DNA of 42,558 nt from JBFKQC01 sp041627895 (lineage in GTDB: Bacteria > Pseudomonadota > Alphaproteobacteria > Rhodobacterales > Rhodobacteraceae). Made by a program: the position numbers and the translations under genes. Below the pieces are notes generated by a model that ran no database searches, was not told the origin of the DNA, and was given only the letters and a program-made list of their open reading frames with translations. Location of the stretch: NCBI GenBank assembly GCA_041627895.1, contig JBFKQC010000030.1, positions 1 to 42,558 on the forward strand. The letters are read 5' to 3'. The first letter of the stretch is position 1; the number at the start of each line of letters is the position of its first letter. Shown here one piece after another: positions 16,864-24,980 of this stretch.

Positions 16864-18404
16864 TCGGGCACCCGGGCACCGCCGCCGTGGTGGCGGTGCT
16901 TGGCCTGACCCTCGGGACGCTCGCCGCGGTGGCTTGGCGGGCCGAGGGCTGGGCCGCGCTCGGCCCAGCCGACCGTGCCGCGATCCGGTTCACGCTGCTC
17001 CAGGCGGCGCTGTCGGCGCTCGCCAGTACCGCGCTGGCGATCCTGCTGGCCCGGGCGCTGGCGCGGCGGCGCTTTCCGGGCCGCGCGGCGCTGGTCGCGC
17101 TGATGGGCGCGCCGTTCATCCTGCCGGTGATCGTCGCCGTGCTGGGGCTGCTCGCCGTCTTCGGCCGGAACGGGCTGATCAGCCAGGCGCTCGGCTGGTT
17201 TGGCCTGCCGCCGGTGCATATCTACGGTCTGCATGGCGTCGTCCTGGCGCATGTGTTCTTCAATCTTCCGCTCGCCACGCGGCTGCTGCTGCAGGGCTGG
17301 CAGTCGATCCCGGCCGAGCATATCCGGCTGGCGGCCGCGCTTGGCTTCGGGCCGGGCGACCTGCAACGGCAGCTGGAATGGCCGATGTTGCGCGCGACCG
17401 TGCCGGGCATCCTGATGCTGGTCTTCCTGATCTGCACCACCAGTTTCGCCGTCGCGTTGACGCTGGGCGGGGGGCCGCGCGCGACGACGGTGGAACTGGC
17501 GATCTACCAGGCGTTCCGCTTCGATTTCGACCTGTCCAAGGCAGCGCTGCTGGCGGTGATTCAGGTCGGCATCGGCGGCGCGGCCGCGGCGCTTGCCTAC
17601 CGCGCCGCGTCGGATCTGGTCGGCGGCGCGGGTCTGGACCGGCCGCGGCGGTTCTGGGGTGTCGGCGGCCGGCGCCTGGTCGGCGGCGATGCCGCGATCA
17701 TCCTCGCCGCCGCGCTGTTCCTGCTGGCGCCGCTGGCGATGGTCGTGCTGGGCGGCCTGCCGGGGCTGGTCGGCCTGCCCGCCCCGGTCCTGGCCGCGAC
17801 CCTGCGCTCGCTGGCCGTGGCGCTGGCCTCGACCGCGCTGGCGCTGGCGCTGGCGCTGGCGCTCGGGCTGCTGATCCGGCGTGCCGCGCCGCGGTTCGGT
17901 GCGGTGCTCGAAGGCATCGGCTATCTCTCGGTCGCGGTCTCGCCGCTGGTCGTGGGCACCGGGCTTTTCGTTCTGCTGTTTCCCGTCGCCGATCCGGTGG
18001 CGCTGGCGCTGCCGATCACGGCAGTGGTCAACGCGCTGATGGCGCTGCCCTTCGCGCTGCGCAGCCTGCTGCCGGCGCTCAGGCTGGTCGAGCGGGACTA
18101 CGGCCGTCTCGCCGAGAGTCTCGCGCTGTCCGGCTGGCACCGGCTGCGGCTGCTGACCCTGCCGCGGCTGCGCCGGCCGCTGGGCTTTGCCGCCGGGCTG
18201 ACGGCGGCACTGTCGATGGGCGATCTGGGCGTGATCGCGCTGTTCGCCGACCCGGACGCCGCGACGCTGCCGCTGCAGCTTTACCGGCTGATGGCGGCCT
18301 ACCGGATGGAGGACGCCGCCGCCGCCGCGCTTTTGCTGATGGGGCTCAGCCTGGGGCTGTTCTGGCTCTTCGACCGCGGGGGGCGGCTCGATGCTGACGC
18401 TTGA
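16839..18404 (+). CDS. thiP: Thiamine ABC transporter permease
   Basis: A 521-aa inner-membrane permease with two fused BPD_transp_1 domains and about twelve helices. The EAA-like loops are visible in each half: EHIRLAAALGFGPGDLQRQLEWPMLRATVPGI in the first and RDYGRLAESLALSGWHRLRLLTLPRLRRPLGF in the second. This two-domain layout is typical of ThiP. The ATG at 16839 (MARGAQRLIGHPG) gives a 25-nt overlap with thiB, and its 3' end overlaps thiQ by 14 nt. A run of Leu-Ala dipeptides around residue 330 is encoded by a locally repetitive ctggcg array near 17830-17865. Confidence 0.94.
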   Translation: MARGAQRLIGHPGTAAVVAVLGLTLGTLAAVAWRAEGWAALGPADRAAIRFTLLQAALSALASTALAILLARALARRRFPGRAALVALMGAPFILPVIVAVLGLLAVFGRNGLISQALGWFGLPPVHIYGLHGVVLAHVFFNLPLATRLLLQGWQSIPAEHIRLAAALGFGPGDLQRQLEWPMLRATVPGILMLVFLICTTSFAVALTLGGGPRATTVELAIYQAFRFDFDLSKAALLAVIQVGIGGAAAALAYRAASDLVGGAGLDRPRRFWGVGGRRLVGGDAAIILAAALFLLAPLAMVVLGGLPGLVGLPAPVLAATLRSLAVALASTALALALALALGLLIRRAAPRFGAVLEGIGYLSVAVSPLVVGTGLFVLLFPVADPVALALPITAVVNALMALPFALRSLLPALRLVERDYGRLAESLALSGWHRLRLLTLPRLRRPLGFAAGLTAALSMGDLGVIALFADPDAATLPLQLYRLMAAYRMEDAAAAALLLMGLSLGLFWLFDRGGRLDADA

Positions 18405-19083
18405 GCGACTGCGGATCGAGCAGGACGCGTTCACGATGTCCGCCGATCTTGCCGTCGCCGCCGGGCAGAAGGTGGCGATCATCGGCCCCTCGGGCGCCGG
18501 CAAGTCGACGCTGCTGGCGGCAATCGCCGGATTCGTCGCGCCGGCCGCGGGGCGCATCCTGTGGCAGGGGCAGGACCTGGGCCCACTCGACCCGGGCGCG
18601 CGGCCGATGTCGATCATCTTTCAGGACAACAACCTGTTTCCGCATCTGAGCGCCGCCGACAACGTGGCGCTGGGCCTGTCGCCGGCGCTGCGCCTGTCGC
18701 CGGACGACCGCCGCCAGGTGGCGGCTGCGCTGGCGCGGGTGGGGCTGGAGGGCTTCGAGAACCGCAGGCCCGGCGCGCTGTCGGGCGGGCAGCAAAGCCG
18801 CGTCGCGCTGGCGCGCGCGCTGCTGCGCCATCGCCCGCTGATGCTGCTGGACGAACCCTTCGCCGCGCTCGGCCCCGCGCAGCGCGCCGAGATGATGGGT
18901 CTGGTCAACGATCTGGCCGCGGCAGAGCGATCGACGGTGCTGATGGTGACCCACGACCCGGACGATGCGCTGCGGCTCGGCGGCCAGACGATCGTGGTGG
19001 CCGAGGGCACCGCCCACGCCCCGCGGGACACCGCGGCCCTGCTGGCCGATCCGCCACCGGCGCTGCACGCCTATCTGGGGTGA
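18391..19083 (+). CDS. thiQ: Thiamine ABC transporter ATP-binding protein
   Basis: A 230-aa ABC ATPase powering thiamine uptake. Walker A is GPSGAGKST (residues 32-40), the Q-loop is IIFQDNNLFPHL, the signature is LSGGQ (130-134), and Walker B is LMLLDEP (150-156), followed by the switch histidine in VTHDPDDAL. The DNNLFPHLSA segment is typical of ThiQ. It starts inside the end of thiP, which suggests coupled translation, and is the last gene under the TPP riboswitch. Confidence 0.95.
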   Translation: MLTLERLRIEQDAFTMSADLAVAAGQKVAIIGPSGAGKSTLLAAIAGFVAPAAGRILWQGQDLGPLDPGARPMSIIFQDNNLFPHLSAADNVALGLSPALRLSPDDRRQVAAALARVGLEGFENRRPGALSGGQQSRVALARALLRHRPLMLLDEPFAALGPAQRAEMMGLVNDLAAAERSTVLMVTHDPDDALRLGGQTIVVAEGTAHAPRDTAALLADPPPALHAYLG

Positions 19084-19112
19084 CGCGGGCGCGGCCGCCG
19101 CCGACCCGCGGG

Positions 19113-19622
19113 CTACAGGGTTTCGGCGACCCCGACCACGTAGTTCTTGCCGTAGGCTTTCGCGCAGTTCGGGCAGGTCGTGTAGAAGAAGAAGACGCGG
19201 CCGGGCTCGTCGCCTCTTGCCCGCACGAGATCCTGCATCTCGCTGTACCAGTCCTTTGCGTGGCGATACGGCCCCTCGAAGACCTTGGTGACGAAATCGC
19301 CCGACAGCGTCACCATCTCTTCGCCCTCGATCGGCGTGTCGGTGGCGAAGAAATGCTCGGCCTTCCAGGCGCTCGGATCGCGGCTGAGCACCAGGACGTT
19401 GTCGGGGTCGATGGCGCCGGCCTCTTCCAGCCTGCTTTGCACTCGGGTGAAGACCTTGGCCATATCGACGGGAATGTGCATCACCGATTTCGTGGTGGCC
19501 CGCAGGAACGGCTTGTCCCTGAAATGCAGCTCTTGCCCGTCCCAGCCCTCGGGGTTGAACCTGGGGCAGCAGCCGGTGGTGTTGACGCTCATGTCGTAGT
19601 GCGGAACCTGGTTGGTCTGCAT
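19113..19622 (-). CDS. Conserved protein of unknown function with paired cysteines
   Basis: A 169-aa soluble protein beginning MQTNQVPHYDMSVNTTGCCPRFNPEGWD. It has a Cys-Cys pair at residues 18-19 and a CPNC motif near the C-terminus (FFFYTTCPNCAKAYGKNYVVG), which together could bind a metal ion. The centre has an effector-domain-like pattern (FLRATTKSVMHIPVDMAKVFTRV; EEMVTLSGDFVTKVFEGPYRHAKDWY), suggesting a GyrI/SRPBCC-type small-molecule fold, but this is only an impression. No signal peptide. A GGAGG-type site precedes the start. Convergent with thiQ. Some databases label relatives hydrolase; nothing seen here supports that. Confidence 0.75.
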   Translation of the reverse strand: MQTNQVPHYDMSVNTTGCCPRFNPEGWDGQELHFRDKPFLRATTKSVMHIPVDMAKVFTRVQSRLEEAGAIDPDNVLVLSRDPSAWKAEHFFATDTPIEGEEMVTLSGDFVTKVFEGPYRHAKDWYSEMQDLVRARGDEPGRVFFFYTTCPNCAKAYGKNYVVGVAETL

Positions 19623-19736
19623 GGTCGCCTCCCTTTCTGTCGCGCGGATGCTGGCCCATGCGGCGCGCCCGCGCCATGATGCGGGTCAATTCGGCGCGCT
19701 TGACCGCGCGGGGCCTGGCGTGATTTGGGTGGCGCG

Positions 19737-20456
19737 ATGGCGAGGCGCGCGAAAAAAGCCAAGCGCGGGCGGCCGCTGCCGGTTCGTGTGGCAACCTTCG
19801 TTCTGCGCTGGGTCTGGCGCGGGGTGCTGGTGGTCGTGGCGCTGGGCGCGCTGGCGGTCCTGGCCTACCGCTTCGTGAACCCGCCGACGACGCCCTATAT
19901 CCTGGGTGAGGCGCTGCGGCTCGACGGTGTCGAGCGGGTCTGGGTGCCGATGGACGCCATCGCCCCGGCCATGGCACGCGCCGCAGTGGCGGCCGAGGAC
20001 GCGAATTTCTGCCTGCACTGGGGCTTCGACCTGGCCGCGATCCGTTCCGCGATCGAGGCCGGCGGCACCCGCGGCGCCTCGACGGTCAGCCAGCAGACGG
20101 TGAAGAACGTCTATCTCTGGCAGGGCCGAAGCTGGATCAGGAAGGCGCTGGAGGCCGCGCTTACCCCGGCGGTCGAGGCGGTCTGGACCAAGCGGCGTAT
20201 CCTGGAGGTCTATCTGAACGTCGCCGAATTCGACGAGGGCGTGTTCGGGGTCGAGGCCGCGGCACAGCACTATTTCGGCGTCCCGGCCGCCGATCTGTCC
20301 GAGACCCAGGCCGCGCGACTGGCCGCCGTGCTGCCCGACCCCAAGGGCCGGTCCGCCGCGAACCCGAGCCCGGCCCTGCAGAAACGCGCCGCAGCGATCC
20401 GCGACGGGGCCGCGACGATCCGCGCAGACGGGCGCGCGGCGTGCTTCGAGAGTTGA
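19737..20456 (+). CDS. mtgA: Monofunctional biosynthetic peptidoglycan transglycosylase
   Basis: A 239-aa GT51 enzyme that polymerises glycan strands from lipid II at the outer face of the inner membrane. One N-terminal membrane anchor spans about residues 20-45 after a basic MARRAKKAKRGR. Catalytic motifs are AAEDANFCLHWGFD (Glu87), RGASTVSQQTVKNVYLW, RKALEAALTPAVEAVWTKRRILEVYLNVAEFDEGVFGVEAAAQHYFG. There is no transpeptidase domain, which fits MtgA. It sits just before a FzlA-like division gene. Confidence 0.95.
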   Translation: MARRAKKAKRGRPLPVRVATFVLRWVWRGVLVVVALGALAVLAYRFVNPPTTPYILGEALRLDGVERVWVPMDAIAPAMARAAVAAEDANFCLHWGFDLAAIRSAIEAGGTRGASTVSQQTVKNVYLWQGRSWIRKALEAALTPAVEAVWTKRRILEVYLNVAEFDEGVFGVEAAAQHYFGVPAADLSETQAARLAAVLPDPKGRSAANPSPALQKRAAAIRDGAATIRADGRAACFES

Positions 20457-20511
20457 ACTTGCGCCCGGTTCGCGGCATTCAAAGACCAGACCAAAGGCCG
20501 AGCAGACCAGT

Positions 20512-21177
20512 ATGAACCGCCTTTTCCACGTGCCCCTGTCGCCCTTCTGCCGCAAGGTCCGCCTGTCGCTTGCGGAAAAGAAGATCGAGGTCGAGTTGGT
20601 CGAAGAGCGCTATTGGGAAAAGGACCCCGATTTCATGCGCCGCAATCCCGCCGGCAAGGTGCCGGTGCTGAAGATGAACGGCCGGATGCTGTCGGAAAGC
20701 GCGGCGATCTGCGAATACATCGAGGATCTGCACCCCGAGCCGCGCCTGATGCCCGACACGCCCGAGGCGCGGTTCGAGGTGCGCCGGCTGGTCGCCTGGT
20801 TCGACGACAAGTTCCACAACGAGGTGACCTCGAAGCTGCTTTACGAGCGGATCAACAAGAAGCTTCAGGGCCAGGGCTATCCGGATTCGAAGAACGTCAA
20901 GTCCGGCGCGCAGAAGATCAAGTACCACATCGACTATATGGGCTGGCTGCTGGACCAGCGGCGATGGCTGGCGGGCGACCAGATGTCGCTGGCCGATTTC
21001 GCCGCCGCGGCGCATCTGAGCGCGCTGGACTACATTTCCGACGTGGACTGGAACCGCAACCAGACGGTCCGGGACTGGTACGCCAAGATCAAGTCGCGTC
21101 CTGCGTTCCGCTCGATTCTGGCCGACCAGGTGCCGGGATTCCCGCCGCCGGCGCATTATGCCGACCTGGATTTCTGA
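20512..21177 (+). CDS. Glutathione S-transferase-fold protein, FzlA-like (FtsZ-localized)
   Basis: A 221-aa GST-family protein: thioredoxin-like N-terminal domain with SPFCRKVRL (Cys13), NPAGKVPVL and SESAAICEYIE, then an alpha-helical domain with LVAWFDDKFHNEVTSKLLYER. The C-terminal signature KSRPAFRSILADQVPGF...HYADLDF resembles the alphaproteobacterial FzlA group, non-enzymatic GST homologues that bind FtsZ and regulate constriction. That assignment is from memory of the family and not verified. Its location between mtgA and queG fits a conserved alphaproteobacterial neighbourhood. A generic GST is the alternative. Confidence 0.8.
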   Translation: MNRLFHVPLSPFCRKVRLSLAEKKIEVELVEERYWEKDPDFMRRNPAGKVPVLKMNGRMLSESAAICEYIEDLHPEPRLMPDTPEARFEVRRLVAWFDDKFHNEVTSKLLYERINKKLQGQGYPDSKNVKSGAQKIKYHIDYMGWLLDQRRWLAGDQMSLADFAAAAHLSALDYISDVDWNRNQTVRDWYAKIKSRPAFRSILADQVPGFPPPAHYADLDF

Positions 21178-21225
21178 GTCCCGGCGGTCCGAGTTGCGAG
21201 GCCAGCCCCCCGGCCCCCCCGAGAT

Positions 21226-22278
21226 ATGCCCGGCCGGATGATCGAGCCCGGACTGAAGAAGCGGCTGGTCGCCCGTGCGCTGGAAGAGGGGTTTTCCAAG
21301 TGCCGGGTGACGACGCCTGGCGCGATCCCGCAGGCGGCCGGCAGGCTGGCGGCCTTCATCGGCAATGGCTGGCACGGGCAAATGCGCTGGATGGCCAAGC
21401 GCATCGGCTGGCGCGGCGATCCGGCGGCGCTCTGGCCCGCGGCGAAATCGGTGGTGATGCTGGCCGAGGTCTATACCCCGGACCACGATCCGCTGGAGGT
21501 GCTCGATCGGCACGACCGGGCGGCGATCTCGGTCTATGCGCAGAACCGCGATTACCACGATCTGGTGAAGAAGCGGCTGAAGCGTCTGGGGCGGTGGCTG
21601 ATCGCCGAGGCGGGCGGCGAGATCAAGGTTTTCGTCGATACCGCGCCGGTGATGGAAAAGCCGCTGGCCGAGGCGGCGGGGCTGGGCTGGCAGGGCAAGC
21701 ACACCAACCTTCTGGCGCGCGATCTCGGCAACTGGTTCTTCCTGGGCTGCCTGTTCACCACGGTGGAAATCGACCCTGATCCGCCTGAAATCGAACACTG
21801 TGGCAACTGCCGGGCCTGCCTGGACGTCTGCCCGACAGACGCCTTTCCGGCGCCGTTCCAGCTCGATGCGCGGCGCTGCATCTCGTACCTGACGATCGAG
21901 CATTCCGGCCCGGTCGACGAGGCGTTGCGCCCGCTGATGGGCAACCGGATCTACGGCTGCGACGATTGCCTAGCGGTCTGTCCCTGGAACAAGTTCGCCG
22001 CCGGTGCGCACGAGACCCGCTATGCCGCGCGCGACGACCTGCGGGCCCCGCGGCTGGCCGATCTTGCGGCGCTGGACGATGCGGCGTTCAGGGCCAAGTT
22101 CGCGGGGTCGCCGATCAAGCGAATCGGCCGCGACCGTTTCGTGCGCAACGTGCTCTACGCGATCGGAAATTCCGGCGAACCTGCGCTGGCCGGGGCGGCG
22201 CGCCGCCTGACCGCCGACCCAGACCCGGTTGTGGCCGATGCCGCGGCCTGGGCGCTGCGGCGGCTGGACGGGGCATGA
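21226..22278 (+). CDS. queG: Epoxyqueuosine reductase
   Basis: A 350-aa cobalamin- and iron-sulfur-dependent enzyme that reduces epoxyqueuosine to queuosine in the wobble position of tRNAs. Two 4Fe-4S clusters are indicated by CGNCRACLDVCPTDAF and CDDCLAVCPWNKF. Other family segments are WHGQMRWMAKR, DTAPVMEKPLAEAAGLGWQGKHTNLL and GNWFFLGCLFT. The C-terminal region RRLTADPDPVVADAAAWALRRL is HEAT-like, as in QueG. The start is ATG 21226, or ATG 21238 (MIEPGLKK); the latter would suit the usual N-terminus. Confidence 0.95.
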   Translation: MPGRMIEPGLKKRLVARALEEGFSKCRVTTPGAIPQAAGRLAAFIGNGWHGQMRWMAKRIGWRGDPAALWPAAKSVVMLAEVYTPDHDPLEVLDRHDRAAISVYAQNRDYHDLVKKRLKRLGRWLIAEAGGEIKVFVDTAPVMEKPLAEAAGLGWQGKHTNLLARDLGNWFFLGCLFTTVEIDPDPPEIEHCGNCRACLDVCPTDAFPAPFQLDARRCISYLTIEHSGPVDEALRPLMGNRIYGCDDCLAVCPWNKFAAGAHETRYAARDDLRAPRLADLAALDDAAFRAKFAGSPIKRIGRDRFVRNVLYAIGNSGEPALAGAARRLTADPDPVVADAAAWALRRLDGA

Positions 22279-22356
22279 GAATCGGGTTTTGATCTGGGGC
22301 AAGTGGCGACCCCGATCCCGTGTTATAGTGATCCCGATGACCAAAAGGAGGCGCGC

Positions 22357-22557
22357 ATGTCGAAAACCCTGATTGACCACGACCACCTGACCGAAACCTC
22401 CGGCCGGGCGCCGCAATATTCGCGGCTCGACCGGATCAAGGCCGGCGAGGGCGGCCATCCGAAGATCAAGATGCTGGACCGCCGGCGGCGCAAGGGCCGG
22501 ACCGACGCGACGCTGGTCAAGCAGTTCCTGCGGATCGAACGGGGATATCTCGCGTAA
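22357..22557 (+). CDS. Small basic conserved protein of unknown function
   Basis: A 66-aa protein, MSKTLIDHDHLTETSGRAPQ onward, with a polar N-terminus and a strongly basic second half (KIKMLDRRRRKGRTDATLVKQFLRIERGYLA). A clear Shine-Dalgarno AAGGAGG at 22345-22351 precedes the ATG at a good distance. No membrane segment or Cys. Basic charge may suggest nucleic-acid contact, but nothing proves it. Stands between queG and an EamA gene, in the same direction. Confidence 0.7.
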   Translation: MSKTLIDHDHLTETSGRAPQYSRLDRIKAGEGGHPKIKMLDRRRRKGRTDATLVKQFLRIERGYLA

Positions 22558-22618
22558 GGGCGATGTAACTTCCTTGCGCCGTCTGCTAGTCGGGGCCGGC
22601 TAGCCCCGGAGTTCCCCG

Positions 22619-23533
22619 ATGTCGCCGCTGCGCGGAATTGTCCTGATGGTCTCGGCGGTGTCGCTGTTCGTCGTGATGGGCAGCCTGGTCAAAGCCGCCG
22701 TTCGCATCCCCGCCGGAGAGGCGGTTTTCTTTCGTGCATTCTGCGCGCTGCCGGTGATCGTGCTTTGGCTGGCGATCCGCGGCAAGCTGGGCGAGGGGCT
22801 TCGGGTCAACAACTGGCGCGGTCACGCGCTGCGCGGCCTGGCCGGCAGCACGGCAATGGGGCTGGGGTTCGTCGGGCTCAAGCTGATCCCGCTGCCCGAG
22901 GTTACCGCGATCCGGTTCGTCACGCCGATCCTGATCGTGATCTTCGCCGCACCGATCCTTGGAGAGCGAATCCGGCTGATCCGGATCACCGCGGTGGTGG
23001 TCGGGCTGGCGGGCGTCCTGGTGGTGATGTGGCCGCGGCTGCGCTTTGATGGCGGCGACCTGGCGCTGTGGGGCGCGCTGGTGACGCTGGCCTCGGCCAC
23101 GCTGGCGGCGCTGGCGCAGGTCTTCATCCGGTCGATGGCGGGAACCGAGCGCACCACGGCGATCGTGTTCTGGTTCTCGACCACGGCGTCCTGCCTGGCG
23201 CTGCTGACGTTGCCCTTCGGCTGGGTGATGCCCGAAGGGCGCGAATGGGTCTATCTGATCGGCGCGGGCCTGATCGGCGGGCTCGGGCAGATCCTGCTGA
23301 CCTCGAGCTACCGCTTCGCCGAGGCATCGACGCTCGCGCCGTTCAGCTATGTCTCGATGATCTGGGCGCTGATCATCGGCTATTTCGTCTTCGCCGAGGT
23401 GCCGACGGTGCCGATGATGGCCGGCGCAACGCTGGTGATCGCCGCGGGCGTGGCGATCGTGCTGCGCGAACGCGCGCTGGGCAAGCAGACCGCGGCCGAG
23501 GGCAAGGTGCGCACGCTGATGAAGAGCGGGTGA
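22619..23533 (+). CDS. EamA/DMT-superfamily transporter
   Basis: A 304-aa membrane protein with ten predicted helices in two EamA repeats. Repeat 1 closes with FAAPILGERIRLIRITAVVVGLAGVLVVMWP, and repeat 2 with SMIWALIIGYFVFAEVPTVPMMAGATLVIAAGVAIVLRER. The pattern of RIPAGEAVFFRAFCALPVI and PLPEVTAIRFVTPILIVIFAA matches the RhaT/EamA-like group often found in Rhodobacterales. Substrate not predictable. It differs clearly from the other EamA protein at 10.8 kb, so they are not recent duplicates. Confidence 0.9.
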   Translation: MSPLRGIVLMVSAVSLFVVMGSLVKAAVRIPAGEAVFFRAFCALPVIVLWLAIRGKLGEGLRVNNWRGHALRGLAGSTAMGLGFVGLKLIPLPEVTAIRFVTPILIVIFAAPILGERIRLIRITAVVVGLAGVLVVMWPRLRFDGGDLALWGALVTLASATLAALAQVFIRSMAGTERTTAIVFWFSTTASCLALLTLPFGWVMPEGREWVYLIGAGLIGGLGQILLTSSYRFAEASTLAPFSYVSMIWALIIGYFVFAEVPTVPMMAGATLVIAAGVAIVLRERALGKQTAAEGKVRTLMKSG

Positions 23534-23650
23534 TCAGAACTTCTTGTCGATCCGCGCCGTCCTCAGGATCGCGTTCGCCGCATGGCGGCTTTTCAGGTAT
23601 CGCGGCACGGTCAGAGTCAGAGGCAGCGCTTCGCGGCGCCGCCTTTTCAT
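23534..23650 (-). CDS. Possible 38-aa basic microprotein
   Basis: A short frame from ATG 23650 to a TGA at 23534 encodes MKRRRREALPLTLTVPRYLK followed by SRHAANAILRTARIDKKF. The composition is basic at both ends, and codons ending in G or C dominate. A GGAG lies about 13 nt before the ATG, farther than ideal. It sits tail to tail with the EamA gene, its stop codon directly following. No family is recognised. It could be chance, but the clean start, site and ending make it worth listing. Confidence 0.3.
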   Translation of the reverse strand: MKRRRREALPLTLTVPRYLKSRHAANAILRTARIDKKF

Positions 23651-23939
23651 GCGCGCCCTTGTCTCCGACTATCCGCGCGAACTGGTTCTGACGCAGCAGC
23701 GCGGTGACCCTTCAGTAAGGATCGGACACGCTTGTCTTATGAAACCCCTGGTTCTCATGCGAGGACTGAGCCGATGCCCGCCACGCCACTTGTGACGGAC
23801 ATTGGCGGTGGTTGGATCGTGACGGGCTCGGTCCCGGCGGGGGCCGCGCGCCACTTGCCGGAATGCGGTATCGCCGGGGAAATGCCGACGCAGTTTCCAA
23901 AAGAACCGGAGCCGCCGAATGCGTCCGGGAAGATGCGCC
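23651..23939. other. Non-coding or unassigned gap between EamA transporter and ilvE
   Basis: No convincing gene is seen. A plus-strand frame from ATG 23774 with GAGGA nearby runs about 55 codons with reasonable GC usage but continues antisense into ilvE, so it was not called. There is no T-run terminator for either convergent neighbour. Confidence 0.5.
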
Positions 23940-24809
23940 CTAGCTACGCACCAGCGCCTCGTAAGCCTCCGAAATCTCGCGCGTCAGTGCGCCGACCTCG
24001 AAGTTGTAGTCGCCGATCCGTCCCACAGGGGTGACCTCGGCGGCGGTGCCGGTCAGCCAGCATTGCTGCATCGCCTCCATCTCGCCCGGCTCGATGTGGC
24101 GTTCGTGCACCTTGATCTGGCGGTCCTTCAGCATGCCGATCACGGTCTGGCGCGTCAGCCCGTTCAGGAAACAGTCGGGCAGGGGCGTATGCACCTCGCC
24201 GTCCTTCACGAAGAAGATGTTGGCGCCGGTCGCTTCGGCCACGTAGCCGCGGTAATCCATGAACAGCGCATCCGAGCAGCCCTTGGCCTCGGCCGCGTGT
24301 TTCGACGTGGTGCAGATCATGTAGAGACCGGCCGCCTTGGCGTGCACCGGGATCGTCTCGGGGCTGGGGCGCTTCCATTTCGAGATGTCCAGCCTGGCGC
24401 CCTTGAATTTCGAATCGCCGTAATAGGCGCCCCATTCCCAGGTGGCGATCGCCAGGCGCACAGGGTTGCGGGCCGATGACACGCCCATGTCGGGCCCGGC
24501 GCCGCGCCAGGCGACGGCGCGGACATAGGCATCCGACAGGCCGTTGGCCTTTAGCGTCTCGTACTTGGCGGCCTCGATCTCGTCGACGGTGTACGGGATC
24601 GGCATGTCGATCTCGCCGCCCGAGAAATGCAGCCGTTCCGAATGCCTGCGGCTGAGGAAGATCTTGCCGCCATAGGCGCGCTCGCCCTCGAAGACCGACG
24701 AGGCGTAGTGCATCGCATGGCTGAGGATGTGCACGTTGGCCTCGCGCCACGCCACCAGCTTGCCGTCAAGCCAGATCCATCCGTCGCGGTCGTCGTAGCT
24801 GCCAGCCAT
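23940..24809 (-). CDS. ilvE: Branched-chain amino acid aminotransferase
   Basis: A 289-aa PLP-dependent class IV aminotransferase that makes or degrades leucine, isoleucine and valine by exchange with glutamate. The Schiff-base lysine is Lys158 in VHAKAAGLYMICTTSK. Other motifs are MHYASSVFEGERAYGG, EATGANIFFVKDGEVHTP and DCFLNGLTRQTVI. Length is usual for this subgroup. Start MAGSYDDRDGWIWLDGKLVAW is typical of rhodobacterial IlvE. Divergent from petP across a 171-bp region with a shared 10-bp element. Confidence 0.95.
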   Translation of the reverse strand: MAGSYDDRDGWIWLDGKLVAWREANVHILSHAMHYASSVFEGERAYGGKIFLSRRHSERLHFSGGEIDMPIPYTVDEIEAAKYETLKANGLSDAYVRAVAWRGAGPDMGVSSARNPVRLAIATWEWGAYYGDSKFKGARLDISKWKRPSPETIPVHAKAAGLYMICTTSKHAAEAKGCSDALFMDYRGYVAEATGANIFFVKDGEVHTPLPDCFLNGLTRQTVIGMLKDRQIKVHERHIEPGEMEAMQQCWLTGTAAEVTPVGRIGDYNFEVGALTREISEAYEALVRS

Positions 24810-24874
24810 CGCCTGATCCTCCAGTAGCGCCCCAAGGCGTGTTTTCGAAAGTTGCGCAGATTAGGGCCGGATCG

Positions 24875-24950
24875 GTCATATTATTGCGCAAAATCGGCGA
24901 ATCGCTACCAGTTGAGGCTTGGAATGTCAACAAGGCTGACATAATATGAC
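24875..24950. promoter_or_regulatory. Divergent ilvE/petP promoter region with 10-bp inverted element
   Basis: GTCATATTAT at 24875-24884 and its exact inverse ATAATATGAC at 24941-24950 face each other. Each carries a TAATAT that could be a -10 box. For the plus strand, TTGGAA (24919-24924) precedes TAATAT (24942-24947) by 17 bp, a plausible promoter for petP. The minus-strand copy would serve ilvE, but a clear -35 is not seen. The extension beyond the hexamer (GAC) could instead mark half-sites of a shared regulator such as the MarR protein itself. A TTGCGCAA palindrome follows the first copy. Confidence 0.5.
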
Positions 24951-24980
24951 GGTCGAGTTGATCCGCAGACGGATGAAACG

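Noticed and set aside
17830..17870. CRISPR-like or satellite repeat of ctggcg
   Set aside because: It is a run of Leu-Ala codons inside a thiP membrane helix, with no spacers.
22593..22608. GGGGC...GCCCC hairpin as terminator
   Set aside because: Only five pairs and no T-run; too weak to call.
23774..24034. Plus-strand frame MPATPLVTDIGGGWIVTGSV and onward
   Set aside because: It has a possible binding site, but the frame runs antisense into ilvE and shows no family similarity.
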